This document shows, one piece after another, positions 20,809 to 32,121 of a stretch of 64,000 bases of DNA (its first letter is position 1; each line of letters starts with the position of its first letter). Below the pieces are notes generated by a model, which was not told the DNA's origin, searched no databases, and saw nothing but the letters and a program-made list of their open reading frames with translations. The position numbers and the translations under genes are program-made. This DNA is from Melampsora larici-populina 98AG31 (Eukaryota; Basidiomycota; Pucciniomycetes; Pucciniales; Melampsoraceae). Location of the stretch: NCBI RefSeq assembly GCF_000204055.1, contig NW_006768850.1:101426-165425 (forward strand). Direction: 5' to 3'.

Positions 20809-21190
20809 AGGGCCCGTTTGGCTGGGTTCCAAATATTGTATTTGGCCAAATACTCCACCAAAGCCAAATACAATATTTGGGTCAAAAATGTATTTGGCTT
20901 TTGCCAAGAACACCGGCGTTCGGAAACCGTATTTGATCCATACCCAAATACGGTATTTGATCAAAAAATCTTCACTGTTGAAAAACAGCCTCAGGGCTGT
21001 TTTTGAGACCAAAAAGAGTTTTTGGGCTCATTTGCCCCTCCATGTCGATTTTTTGTTGACTGCTTTGGTCGACTGTTTGGTAAACGAAAAAGCCAAATTT
21101 CAAGTTTTTCAATCTGCCCCTTGAAAAAGGGGCAGATTGAAAAATTGTTTTTGTGTATCGACTTTTTTGAAATCCAGCCGAACGGGCCCT
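20809..21190. mobile_element. MITE family C with AGGGCCCGTTTGGCTGG termini (382 bp)
   Basis: The left end AGGGCCCGTTTGGCTGG is matched at the right end by CCAGCCGAACGGGCCCT, with one mismatch in 17. A further internal hairpin (CCAAATATTGTATTTGG / CCAAATACAATATTTGG) sits at 20828-20880. No clear target duplication. The terminal motif resembles non-autonomous hAT or Harbinger elements, and the superfamily is not decided. Confidence 0.7.
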
Positions 21191-21225
21191 AATACTTACA
21201 ACATCATTGCTAGTAATTGATATTA

Positions 21226-21400
21226 GGGGGTTTCAAGTCAGAAAAGTTTTGTGAAACTCTTTAAAAAACGGACAAGTTTTTTAATTTTTACAGTATTTTT
21301 TTCTGCAAATATATGGTCAACAGAATTTAGGACACCTAAAAAGGTGTCCCAAATTTTTGAAATTCACGTGAAATTTTACGGTGTGGGACAATGAATATAA
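21226..21400. mobile_element. MITE family B, one recognisable end only
   Basis: It begins TA-GGGGGTTTCAAGT like 1906-2082, and the next bases are AT-rich and diverged. The matching right end was not found, so the copy is truncated or rearranged. The right boundary given is approximate. Confidence 0.45.
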
Positions 21401-21502
21401 GACTTTGTAACACCTGCTAGTTGCTTGAGATAAGGTTGAACCATTACATATGTGGTAACAAAACATCAACAGATCAATGAGCATAGTTAGGTAACAAACC
21501 AT

Positions 21503-22830
21503 TCAAACAAATTCACAAAAAGTACCCTTGCCAGCGTCAGAGACTTGTTTAGAGAATTTACAAACCACAACCTTGACGGCATCCCTATCTTGACCTTTAC
21601 TTTCCATTTCTTTTCTAAGCTCAGTCACATCCTCAGGTTCTAATCCGGCTGTTAAAGTATCTAAATCGGTCAATGAACCTTCAATAATAGAAGGAGTAGC
21701 ACTTTGTCCAGCAGGTAAGAAATAATTTAAACCAGTAATCAAAGATTGACTCGTCTTCTTTTCTTTCTTAAGATTCTTCTTAGCTGCTTCTTTAGCTTTC
21801 TTAGCTGCTTCTTTAGAAGATTTTTCTTCTGCTGCCTTTGCTTTGAGTTCAGCTTTGGCTTTTAATTCGGCTTCTTCTTGTTCTTTCTTTTCAGTAGCTG
21901 AGAGAGTAGGTGTGGCTGATCCACTGGTAGGATTGTTTCTTTTCTTTTTAGCTTCTTGCGCTTGACGTTCTTCAGCTTTAAATCGTTTCATATGAGGGTC
22001 CAAAGCCAGTGCGGTTTTGACAATCCCACGATGTCTAGCATTATCTTCTTTCTTTCGACCTTCACGCTCGGATCGGTTCTTGTTCTCAATATGACGCTTC
22101 TCTGTACGTCTGATGTTCAGGAAATTGAGACAAGAAGATTATCAATCGGTGTCTGGGAATCATCATAGAAGGAATACACTCACGAATCAGAACCTTCATT
22201 AGCATCTTTATCTTTCCATTCAAAGCTTCTCCAACTATCAAACTTGAGCCAAAAATCGTAAAAAGCTTCTACCTCATCTCGAGTACTATTTGCATCCCCA
22301 AGACTAGGAACAGGAAGTTTGGTACTGAACCTTCCTTCACGTTCGAATACAGCACCATAAGCTTTATAGAACTTTTCAGGTTTAGCAACCATATCTTTAT
22401 CAGAAGGAAGATCCGTATCATCTATCATTTCATCAACTGAATCAAATTGACTTCTCTTGACTGGGTCAGAAAGAACTTCGTAGGCTGTGGAAAAACATAT
22501 TGATCGATAAGTTTAGTTATTGAAAAGTGTAAATGAAGTTTAGATGAATTACCTTTAGCAATACATTTGAAAAAGCTATCATCATTTGAAGTACCAGCTT
22601 GTCCTGCTTTCTGATCAGGATGATGACGTAAGACTTTCTTTCGATGGCCACGTTTGATTTGATCAGGAGTAGCTCTCCATCTGAGTGAAGAAATACCCAG
22701 GACATCATATTGATTTTGATTTTAAAGAAGAAAAGAAAGTAGATAAGTACAGATCGAATAAAAAAGAAAAAAGAGTGGTATCAGAAAAAACCTAAAGCTT
22801 ACCTTCCAATCTCGTGGATCAGATTCTAAA
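21503..22830 (-). CDS. ZUO1: Zuotin-type ribosome-associated J-protein (DNAJC2/ZUO1 family), 5' end damaged
   Basis: Three minus-strand exons read without stops: 22553-22721, 22184-22484 and 21503-22109, joined by GT-AG introns. The J domain is visible ('QYDVLGISSLRWRATPDQIK', HPD in 'LRHHPDQKAGQ', 'AYEVLSDPVKRSQFDSVDE'). It is followed by the zuotin homology region ('FYKAYGAVFEREGRFS', 'VEAFYDFWLKFDSWRSFEW') and a Lys/Ala-rich ribosome-binding helix ('AAKKAKEAAKKNLKKEKK'), then the C-terminal bundle. The family works with the Hsp70 Ssz1 and Ssb at the ribosome exit tunnel. Upstream, 'LLESDPRDWK' at about 22800-22830 ends in a good GTAAGC donor, but the expected acceptor before 22721 reads AA instead of AG. 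The N-terminus further upstream has stops. This copy is therefore probably a pseudogene or partial copy. Confidence 0.85.
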
Positions 22831-23403
22831 AGACTAGCTGAGCAAACTTGAAGTGTGAGGTGCAGACTCTAGTTGGAAACGGAAGGTCTAGTTCTCGATG
22901 CTTTCAAATCAGACTTCGACTAGCTTTTGATGAGTATGGTCCAGTTTTGGAAGTATGGTTGATAAGACCAGGTGCGAGTGTTGAAGAAGGAGATATGAGT
23001 TGACTCATTTTGAGTTTCTGGGCAAATCAAATTGGTAAGCCCAAGTTCAGCTTCAGGAGATGCTAATGCAATGATGTTCACATGATAATTGTTACTATCG
23101 ATAGAAGTTAAAGTAGGTGAAGTACTTGAGCTAGGATTGTTGTTCTGATTATTGGGTGAAGGGATACTACTAGGATGGTTATTGATCATCTCGTTTGGAA
23201 TGCATCCTTTGGAGGAATATTGATTGAATGGGGTCCAAGGGGGAATTGTTCAGTTGAATAAAATCAGGCGGTATGGTGATGCGCAGGTCTGAGCTGTCCA
23301 GGTTTTCAAATAGCTTAGGCTGCTTAGGGTTGCTTAGGGTTGCTGAGGTTTTGAATGAGTGGAAGAAACGATTTTTTTGAAAAAACCTTTCTCGCACCAA
23401 ACT
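22831..23403. other. Region upstream of the zuotin gene, degenerate coding-like sequence
   Basis: Short minus-strand frames ('GLINHTSKTGPYSSKAS' near 22925-22975 and a Ser/Asn/Pro-rich frame to 23189) may be remnants of the zuotin N-terminus or a separate small gene. No recognised motif. Confidence 0.3.
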
Positions 23404-23455
23404 CTGACCATTCTACCCTTCTCGACGTCGAGAAGGGAGGTGATGGACGCAGTGT
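23404..23455. repeat. Hairpin unit shared with 18216-18262, inverted
   Basis: Contains the same 22-base palindrome around CTTCTCGACGTCGAGAAG, followed by GGTGATGGACGCAGTG at the edge of a TCTTG array. Confidence 0.7.
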
Positions 23456-23478
23456 CTTGTCTTGTCTTGTCTTGTCTA

Positions 23479-23788
23479 GGGCTGTGACCCGACCCTGTGA
23501 GTTCAGGGCCGGCCCCGGGGCGGAATAGAGCCCTGAGCAAACCCAATGGCCTCTGAGAACTGCTCAGGGCCGACCAGGGCCGGTAAGAGAGTAGTGTGAA
23601 GGCATTTTTTGGGTGAAAAAAGGGTTGGCAACCCGGCCGGGTCAGGTGCCCAAGATGCCCGAAGCGCCCACGGGGCCGTATTTAACCGGTATTGAACTGC
23701 ATATGGATGCCCCGGGGCACATACCGTCAGCTTCGTGAAAGTCGTCGGGCAGAGTTGGCCGGGCCGGGCCGGGTCCGGGTCACAGCCC
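23479..23788 (+). mobile_element. MITE family A, complete 310-bp copy
   Basis: GGGCTGTGACCCG and CGGGTCACAGCCC are perfect inverted termini with TA on both sides (23477-23478, 23789-23790). The copy is inserted in a TCTTG array. The interior is GC-rich without a conserved frame. It is nearly identical to 11617-11911. Confidence 0.85.
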
Positions 23789-23790
23789 TA

Positions 23791-24290
23791 GTCTTGTCTT
23801 GTCTTTTATCATATTATATTGTATCGTATTGTCTTGTCTTGTCTTGTCTTGTCTTGTATTGTATTGTATTGTCTTGTCTTGTCTTGTCTTGTCTTGTCTT
23901 GTATTGTATTGTATTGTATTGTCTTGTCTTGTCTTGTATTGTATTGTATTGTATTGTATTGTATTGTATTGTATTGTATTGTATTGTATTGTATTGTATT
24001 GTATTGTATTGTATTGTATTGTATTGTATTGTACGGTCCTGTATGTCTGGTAAGTATTGTATGTACCATCTTAAACTGTATGTAATCTATGTACTGTATG
24101 TACTGTATGTACAGTCCTCTCCAAGTCGTTTACGTAATCATTCAAGTTCTGCAGTGGTGGGGCCGGGGCCTGTTGCAAACCCGATGATTACAAATCCTAG
24201 GTGTGGGGATGTGTACCGTATGGTCCTCTATGTCTGGTAGGTATTGTATGTTTTGTATGTGTTGTATGTCCGGTTATTGTAGATCTAATC
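23791..24290. repeat. TCTTG and TATTG pentamer array passing into TGTATG tract
   Basis: About 45 pentamers alternate in blocks of TCTTG and TATTG (23791-24032), then TATGTCTGGTAAGTATTG-type motifs to 24290 with a short unrelated segment at 24110-24210. Frames through it are not genes. Confidence 0.95.
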
Positions 24291-27066
24291 AATTTGTACA
24301 TCTTTGGCTATCAAAATGAGACCTACACTTAAGTTCAATGGCTTTTACAATAGTTTACAAGAAATTACATTAGGTAATGGTAACCAAATCATTCTACAAT
24401 TAAATTAATTGGTTTTCCAGATGATAACTCATTTCACAGATAGGTTATAATCTATAGTTACAAAAAAAAGCAAACAGATTTTAGTAACCAAGTAAATTTG
24501 TAAGGGAAACAGAGAAAGTCAAATGACTTGGTGTGGAATTGACAAATGGTTTTATTTGATTTGAAAATTCTTGTGTATTTTTGGTTGGTAAAATTTATTG
24601 AATCTTTGATCGGTAATGGCCATTGAAATTTTTCCTTGCGTGCTAAAATTAAATTCCTGATGAAAAAACCATCAAATTCAAAATTAGTATTCTCTGATCA
24701 GTTTCCACTAAGAAATTTTGAGAGGGTTTTTTGGTAAGCACTTTTAGATGATTTGGATTGTATGAATAATACTTTGATGAAATAATTCCAATATATTTAG
24801 GTTTGGTTTATTTTTGAATTCACTTAATTTAAAACTTCTACATTTGTTTATAAGTCCAACCAAATCATTTGAAACTTTTCTATCCTTTCATCTACTTCTT
24901 CGGTTTTTCTATTATTTAGACTTGATTCAGCTCAGTCTTGAAGATCTGACAATAAGTTCTGTCAAATTTGGCAATGTTGAAGTTGGTTTAACAATCTTAT
25001 TGTGATGTTAGTATACTTGATGCTTTGGAAATCGGGTTTTGTAGTTGACCTGTGAAATTTTTGTTTTTAGGTTCTTGAATGTTTTACAGGGATCGATCAA
25101 ATTATTCAGATCGGTTCAAGAGTTTGTAATCTATAGGAATAATATAATTAGTAACCTGGTAAGTTTTGAATTCAACTTAACTCGTTCATGAAGTGTATCA
25201 AAATTGAATCTTAATCGGTTTTGATAATTTGCTAGTTGTAATGAGATGGAATGATGTTATTTGAGGTTGAATTAAATTTCGATTTTTCAATTTTCCATCA
25301 ATTGGTATGAATGGATCAATCGGCATACCAACAATTGATTGGATTGTATCAATATATGACCAAGATCTAAAGGTCATTTGTAATTTGAAAATGACAGATT
25401 GGGTTGAATGCGAAGTTGATAGTGTGATAGACCAAAACTTGAATTTTGGTCATGTTGATGATGATGATGATGATGGGTCAAATTTGAAGCATTTGAATCA
25501 ATCCATTTCAATTGGTGTTGGAAGGGATGCAAGACAATCACTATTTTCTTTGATATCAGATGTGAATAGTTGATTATCATCAATTTGAATGAGACGAGAT
25601 GGAAGAAATGGAAGTCAACTAATGATTGTAATCATGATATACTGAACACTCACTGTGTATTTGTTTATCACGAGCAAAACAATCAATTTGAAAATATAAC
25701 AAAGGTTCCAAAGTGCTCATTGAAGTGAAAAGACTGGTTTGCATCATCTTGATTGGCCTTCGTGATGGAGTAATTAAATTTTCTTGAATTTGAATCTGAA
25801 ATTGAATTATCCGATTGATTTGGGTGTTGTGATTTGATTTTGAAAGGATTGATACATTGCAAGGTGTTTTGAGATCTTGAAGAAGTCTTCAAAGAGATCG
25901 GTCGGAATGATAGATTTTTGATACATTGTCTGTTTTGGAGTGGGTGATTGGATTCAGACGGTTGGTTTGATCACTGATGACGGTGTGTTGGAGTTGTATA
26001 ATCAAACATATTGTTTGAGGCCATTCATAAATGAGTCAAATGTTTGAGCATAAGGATCCCCATGCACTCATTTTTGAGGTCCAAGTTTCATAGCCTTCTC
26101 TGAAGATGCAGTCATCTGATTGTGATCCTGCTGTCGCACATCACGGCATGGTTCATCCTGGATTTCCACGTGGTCAGATTGATATAACGTTCCAAATGTG
26201 GTGATCTCTGATATGAGTTCTGATCAAAACATTTTCAATGGTTAGTATAAAGTTCTTCACTGGTTATGATCATTTGCTATAAGGTTCTTATGAAAGCTTG
26301 GACGGCTGGAATACAGCACCACAATTTTCCTTACAGAGGATGCCGGGTAGCATTCCATGTTGTGAGTTGAGATCTTCATGGAATTAGTGGATGATGAGAT
26401 GAATCTGAAGACTCAGAGGCGTATAGAGCATCATCGGGTGTATCAAGAGGGTGGGCTAGGCTTGAATGTAAAAAATGAGGTGGACCGCGGTTGATAGAAG
26501 ATTGGAATTGCAAGTGAAGCACAAATTGAGCTGTTGATTGTCACAAAATAGTTTCTGACACATGTACAAAACCTAAAAACGGGGCTAATGGCGTATTTTT
26601 TCAGGTTTTGTTTGAATTGCTTGTTCGCCTTTAATATGAATAATAGTATAATGCATACAATGCATAGAAGATTCCAATACAAAAAGAGCAAAGACTCTTG
26701 AAAAACAAAACACTACAACTTCATGTGTTTATCTTTTTTTCAAAACGGAATCCCAAGCCTTTTTAACAATACACCATGGATATACCATGCATATCACATA
26801 CTCCTTACATGTCTTGTGTACTGTAAATACATAGAAAACACAATACATACAGTACATACATCAAAGCCAGTCCATCCAATTGATCTTCATTTGCTATTGG
26901 AATAGGAAGACAAGATCTTCAAGAAGGAATGTGGATGGATATAGTCATTTAGATGAAATGGTAAGTCATCAACAAATCCAAACTTGGCTCACAACATAGT
27001 TCACCTGAAGAATTTTTGTTTCATAGACTCAATTATCAGCTTTGTTTGAATGGTTGAAAAGAGATT
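24291..27066. other. AT-rich gene desert with exon-like patches
   Basis: No complete gene was found. Exon-like patches include 'SIKLFRSVQEFVIYRNN' (about 25090-25150) followed by a GTAAGT donor, and an 88-codon frame at 25307-25573 with an Asp run ('DDDDDDG'). These may be remnants of an eroded gene, and no family is recognised. 25574-27066 shows nothing. Confidence 0.4.
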
Positions 27067-27069
27067 CAA

Positions 27070-27886
27070 ACACTACAAGAAAGATAATATTTTCTGGGCA
27101 GAAAATTAAATTATTGATACACAAAAATATTGAGAGGCCAGGAGGAGAGCAAAAAATGAATAAAAATATGCATCTTGTTCCCTGCGTTGAGAACTTCACT
27201 CTGCATATTGTTCCGTATTTTTACAGTCCATATTGATAAGTGTACTAACAATAAACCTTCACAATCATGCAATTACAACCTGTAACAAGCACTGAAATTT
27301 GGCTCATTAGTGTTTAGAGAAACTTTTGATTTCTGAAAATACTCATAACTTTTTCAATTCCAGTCCAAAACGCTCGATTTTGGGTGCATTGGTAAGCTGG
27401 AATTGTCCTCCAAATAGTTCATAATAGGACCACACAGCATGCTGGTCTGCTAAAAAAGATATCATCTTGTTTATACATTTGTACATACAGATCCATAGAA
27501 TGATTGTCATACTAGCTACATAGTTCTTGATCTTATGAAAGTTCGAGAGGAAGAGTTCAGCTTTCCAATGCACTTAAAATCGAGTGTTTTGAGGCAGATT
27601 TGACAAAGGTATAGGTGTTTTCAGAAATCAAAAGTTTCTCTAAACACTAATGAGCCAAATTTCAGTGCTTGTTACAGGTTGTAATTGGATGATTATGAAG
27701 GTTTATTGTTAGTACACTTATCAATACGGACTGTAAAAATATGGAAAAATATGGATAGTGAAGCTCTCACCGCAGGGAACAAGATGCATATTTTTATTTA
27801 TTTTTTGCCCTTCTCCTGGCCTCTCAATATTTTTGTGTATCAATAATTTAATTTTCTGCCCAGAAAATATTATATTTTGTGTAGTG
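27070..27886. mobile_element. Non-autonomous CACTA (EnSpm) foldback element, 817 bp, AAA target duplication
   Basis: The left end starts CACTACAAGAAAGATAATAT and the right end, reversed, CACTACACAAAATATAATAT. The arms of roughly 350 bases pair over nearly their whole length around a central segment of about 110 bases. AAA flanks both sides (27067-27069, 27887-27889). Terminal CACTA and a 3-bp duplication are the hallmarks of the CACTA superfamily. There is no transposase, so it must be mobilised in trans. A transcript would form a very long hairpin. Confidence 0.9.
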
Positions 27887-27889
27887 AAA

Positions 27890-28685
27890 GAAACATACCA
27901 CCAGTATTATAAATTCAACCAATCTGAGCAGATACAATTTATAAAGCACTTGGATTGGATACATCTATCAAAGAAAAAGGATTGCAACTTTTTCCTCAAA
28001 CTTAAAGTAAGAGTCCCTTTCCATGTGATACCTGTTTTGAATCAATGATGAATTGTTCTTGCTTTTTGTCTGAAATGATGTGTCAATGGAGTCAACAGAA
28101 TTTTCCTATAATCTTGATGATTTTTGAAGAAAGCAGAGCAGAAATTATGAATTTGACAGAAGGTGGATAATAGAATCAGAAGATCCACGAATCCTCAAAA
28201 GTGGAATCAAAAGCATGATTTCATTGATTAAGATTCAAGACCAAATGTAAGAACCAAAATTCTGAATCAAAATATTACCACAATCAGAATAGCAACTAAG
28301 ATTTTTAATTGGATTGCAATCAAAATCAATCCAAGATTATTATGTTAAGATGATGTTTTGCATGTATTTGATTTACAGTTTGGATGAATTGGATTGACTA
28401 GATCTTCAGTTCATTTTAGTTCAAAAACTGTTATAATGGGCCAAAATCAAGTACAAAATTCATGCTATCTTCATAAGATCTATCATATAATTGGCTGATC
28501 AAATTTGTTGTCTTACATGTGTAACCAAATCCATGGGCTGAAGCAAGTCTTACTAACCTAAGGAAGAACAATGTAACAATTATTTGTAGAGGCTGTGGAG
28601 GAGAATCATTGATTGATTTGCATAGAATTTCATAAAATTGAAGACAATTTAAAGCCCCAGAAAGCATAGAACGCAGCAAGGCGGC
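27890..28685. other. AT-rich intergenic stretch
   Basis: No gene or repeat recognised. Confidence 0.6.
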
Positions 28686-28770
28686 GCCCGCCGCAAAAAA
28701 TGGCTAGTATATTGTATATATTGTATATATTGTATATAGTGTAGGTAGTGTATGTAGTGTATGCCTCAAA
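28686..28770. repeat. GTATATATT/GTATGTA tract with GC-rich edge
   Basis: GGCGGCGCCCGCCGC then GCTAGTATATTGTATATA. The same GC-rich edge precedes the TATTG tract at 18011-18045. Confidence 0.7.
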
Positions 28771-29430
28771 TCTACAGCTTGGACTCTGATGAAGCTACAC
28801 CACTTTTGAAGAGGCACTCTTTTTGTCTAGACAACCACATTTATTTATGTTTATTTTGTTTGATCAGGCAGGTAAGTTGGACAACTGTCACAATATATCT
28901 GTGGAGCGCACGGACCATCTCTGAATGTTGAGAACAAGTCAATATCAACCTTTATGAAATCTACTGTACATTGTATACTTTGTCTGCTTTTTGTACTGGC
29001 TGCATTCAGATGTATGTGTTTATAAGAACTTGACAATCTATGCAATACATACCATCTGCAAAGACCACTGTTGGTGTTCAATCAATCAAGGGCTCTATAG
29101 CACATATTCCAAATCATCATGTGGCTGCCTCCACATGTTCCTAAGGCCTCAAATCCTTCATGTCTTAAAATTGAAATGCTATGCGTTTTGGGTCAACAGT
29201 GAATATCTTATTTCAATAGATTGTCACCTCATTAACATGTAATAATTTTTGACATTCAAATTTGATTTCAATTTCAATATACAAACAGGTAACTCTAATT
29301 CAGCAAGGCAAAATATGATTTGGAGGCTGTGATCCCCATCAGTAATTTACTAGTCAAGACTTTGTACAAAAGATAGATCAAAAGAAACCAGAGTGAAAAG
29401 CTTCCCTTCAATACTTCAAATTAAAAACTT
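28771..29430. other. Intergenic stretch without a supported gene
   Basis: Short frames only. The last part (from about 29340) resembles a decayed intron of the array that follows. Confidence 0.5.
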
Positions 29431-30520
29431 CCTTTAACTGCAGTTGAAGATTAATTGACATGCTTGCTTTTGAAGTATAGAAGGTGCTGGTTTGTTTGTA
29501 AAATACATTGACCCATAATCAAATAAACAGACAGAATAGTATTTATGAAAACTTCAGTATAAGAGATGAATGGACAGAAGTCAGAATGATCAACTTACTT
29601 CATAGATAGTTGGAAAGTGATTGAAGTGTTCGCTTTTGGAGTTTGGGGAGTGTTGTGTTTGTTTGTAAGATGAAAGAGGCTAGAAGCGAAACAGCAGACA
29701 AAAAAACAATGATTAACACCTAATCATAAGAAGTCAATTGACAGTGGTCACAGTTGAAAGCTTACTAAACAGATGGTTGAACATTGATTCAAGTGTGTGT
29801 TTTTCAAGTTTGGAGAGGGTTTAATTTGTTATGAGAATGGATTGACCTAGAAGCGAATCAACTGACAAGCCATTCATTATCAGTAATTCAATATAAGAGA
29901 TGAATTGATAGTCCAAGTGAAGAACTTACTGTATATTAAAGATGGTTGAGGATTGATTGCAGTATTTGTTTTTGAGGTTTGGAAAGGTTTGAGATTGTTT
30001 CAAAAGTCATTTAAGTCATTTCACCTAGAAGCGAATCAAAAGAAAAGCTATTTATTATTAATACTTCAGTAGAAATGATGGGTCAAAAGAAGTCAGAGTG
30101 AATAACCTACCTTAGAAATGATCACAGTTTGATTGAAGTTTTTGATTTGGAAGATTTGAAAGTGTTGGATTGGTATGTAAGATGAATCAACCTAGAAGCA
30201 AACCAAAAGACAGACTGTTATTCATCAATGCTTCCATACAAGAGATGTCTCAAAAAGATTGATAGTGAAAAACTTACACTAGATGTGGTTGAAGATTGAT
30301 TGAAGTGTGGAAAAGAGCGTAGAGTGATTGGTCTGTTTTCAAAATGAATAAACCTATAATCGAATCAAGAGATAGACTGTTAACTATCAAGGCTTAAGTG
30401 TGAGACATAAATTAAAAGGTATCATAATCAAAAAACTCACTTAAACCATGATCAAATTCACCTAAACTGGCTTTGATTGTTGGCACTGCAGGATTGGTGA
30501 GTTCTTTGAAATTGTTTTGT
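29431..30520 (-). pseudogene. Tandem array of 81-base exons and about 86-base introns; coding status uncertain
   Basis: On the minus strand the sequence alternates between exon-like and intron-like units: first exon about 30441-30520, then 30278-30353, 30111-30191, 29940-30024, 29766-29846, 29599-29679 and 29432-29513. Most are exactly 81 bases. Introns of 85-93 bases resemble each other, starting GTAAGTT..TTCACT and ending TTTTGATTCGCTTCTAG. Frame 0 is open for 27 codons in 30111-30191 ('VDSSYIPIQHFQIFQ'), 29599-29679 ('PLSSYKQTQHSPNSKSEHF') and 29432-29512, but the other exons carry stops. The last unit has lost canonical splice sites. The candidate ATG in exon 1 is followed at once by TAA. 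Either a decayed gene made of repeated symmetric exons, or a spliced non-coding RNA. No known family. Confidence 0.5.
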
Positions 30521-30545
30521 CGTGGTATTGATATTTGGATTTTGG

Positions 30546-30553
30546 CTTATATA
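30546..30553 (-). promoter_or_regulatory. TATA box in front of the 81-base exon array
   Basis: The minus strand reads TATATAAG about 30 bases upstream of the predicted first exon. Position and match fit a core promoter. Confidence 0.5.
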
Positions 30554-30560
30554 CATCTTC

Positions 30561-31080
30561 AAAAGGTGATCTCGGTGAGGTGTAGGGTACAGTCGGATCG
30601 GTGGAGAGATGGATTGGGTTGGTAGATAGGTCGGATTTGAGCTATAAAACCTCGGTTGAAAAGGGCATCAAGTCGTGTAAAACTAATGCTTCCGAGGTAA
30701 CTAACCATGGGATTCAACTAAAGGTTGGTTTCCTAATCGTCATACCTCGAAAATCAAAATCATCGGTCAATTTTTGGCTCGCTGATGTTGGTTCGGAAGA
30801 AGGGATTTACTCGGTGATCAAGTCGGAGAATCGTCGGTTGGATTCAGTTGGATGATATGTCGGTTTGGGATAGGGTTGGTTGATGATCGGATGGTTAACT
30901 CAGTCTGATTAAGTCGGTCTGAACAAGTCGATATTATTTCGGTTGGCATAACTCGGTTGAAATCTCGGACACAACATCCGAGGACTCCTCGGATTTTGCT
31001 GTCCGAGTCAAATATGTTGGCAGTGCGTCAAGCCTTGACTCATATACCACATTCTTTTTCTGTGTAAGCAAACTACTTGG
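30561..31080. other. TCGG/CTCGGTTG-rich stretch
   Basis: Many TCGG and CCGAG motifs, ending in nested small hairpins (CGGACACAACATCCGAGG, CTCGGATTTTGCTGTCCGAG at about 30968-31008). Unlike its neighbours in composition. Probably a repeat, and an 84-codon frame in it is not supported as a gene. Confidence 0.45.
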
Positions 31081-31091
31081 ACTCACTGTAG

Positions 31092-32121
31092 GTACTGTTC
31101 AAGAACAAATCGAAATGACAGTGGAGACCTTTAATCTCACTGTGGAAAACGTATACACCACCTATTTTTCTGGACGGGCTTTGCTAAACGCAAGATTAAA
31201 TGAAGATAACAAGCAGCAGCAGTTTCTCCTTCGAATCCGAGACTTTGCAACAGTTGTTGAAGCCAATAGGGCTATGTCCGATGGTGATATTGGTCGGTTG
31301 CTCCTCATGTGGAAGAGGTGGAGTGTTATGACTCAAGGCCTTAAGGGCCTGACCCATTACTCGCGATATCTTCCTCGATTGATCCGTCTTCTTACAAAAG
31401 TGCTTCCCAAACCTTTAGCTCAAGTTATCATGCATTCGCTCTTGATCTCACCTACAGGCCGACCAGGCCATTTTGTTGCAAAAGATTTTTTCCTCGAGGT
31501 CCAGAACTACTGGCTGAAGTATTTCTACAATAACGCGGTATGTAGATATACATGACACCTAGCTAGGGTTTATCCAACTGAATCTTGTCTCATTTTTACT
31601 GCAGGGTCCTGGAACAGATATCCAGCGTTTGAAAGAGACTTTCTCTCTTACCATTGGTCTAGTAAATGTTTCATTTCACATTGTCACAAGCATTCTATGA
31701 AGTTTGGAATCGTCTGCCAAACTAACTAACAATCGTTTTTTATTAGCTCACATTTTTAGTGGAACAAATGAAAGGTCGAGCCGGTCAAAATCAAGTTCGA
31801 CAGTCACACAAGAACAAATCAACTGCAGCCTCCTTAATGTGATTCTTGAACATGGCTAAAATTGAACGCATCAGTGAATCAAAAGCAAAATCAATCATCG
31901 CCAGTGGTTCGATTTTGGACGTCAATCTCCTAGGCATTCACAAACTGCAAGATGATTATGTCAAATGTCGCCTGGAACGTTTCCACTGGCCCCTTTCATC
32001 AAACTATGAACCATCGGGAGTCAAAGAAGCAGAAGAAGCAGATCAGGAAGTTGAACAGCGTGAAGAGTTTGGGGAAGTCGATGAAGAGCTTGTGAGATGG
32101 ATCACTGAGGAGCTCTACTGA
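31092..32121 (+). pseudogene. DUF6589-type protein, C-terminal half, with frameshift
   Basis: Exons about 31092-31537, 31605-31661 and from 31747 joined by GT-AG introns give 'VETFNLTVENVYTTYFS', 'LLLMWKRWSVMTQG', 'RYLPRLIRLLTKVLPKPL', 'RPGHFVAKDFFLEVQNYWLK' and, across the intron, 'YNNA|GPGTDIQRLKETFSL', the typical end of DUF6589 proteins. These are abundant, repeat-like proteins of basidiomycetes with no established biochemical role. After 'NVILEHG' a one-base frame change (near 31855) is needed to reach 'KIERISESKAKSIIASGSIL' and the acidic tail ending at 32121. The N-terminal half of the family is missing. The gene converges on the helicase at 31999-34604. Confidence 0.7.

Noticed and set aside
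23692..24240. 182-codon frame starting in MITE family A and running through a TCTTG/TATTG array
   Set aside because: Same artefact as above. No splice sites, no conserved domain.
28681..28705. GC-rich GGCGGCGCCCGCCGC as a possible promoter element
   Set aside because: The same GC-rich edge recurs beside another TATTG tract at 18011, so it is part of a repeat.
30601..30855. 84-codon plus-strand frame
   Set aside because: It lies in a TCGG-rich repetitive stretch and has no domain or splice partner. The TATA box nearby points the other way.
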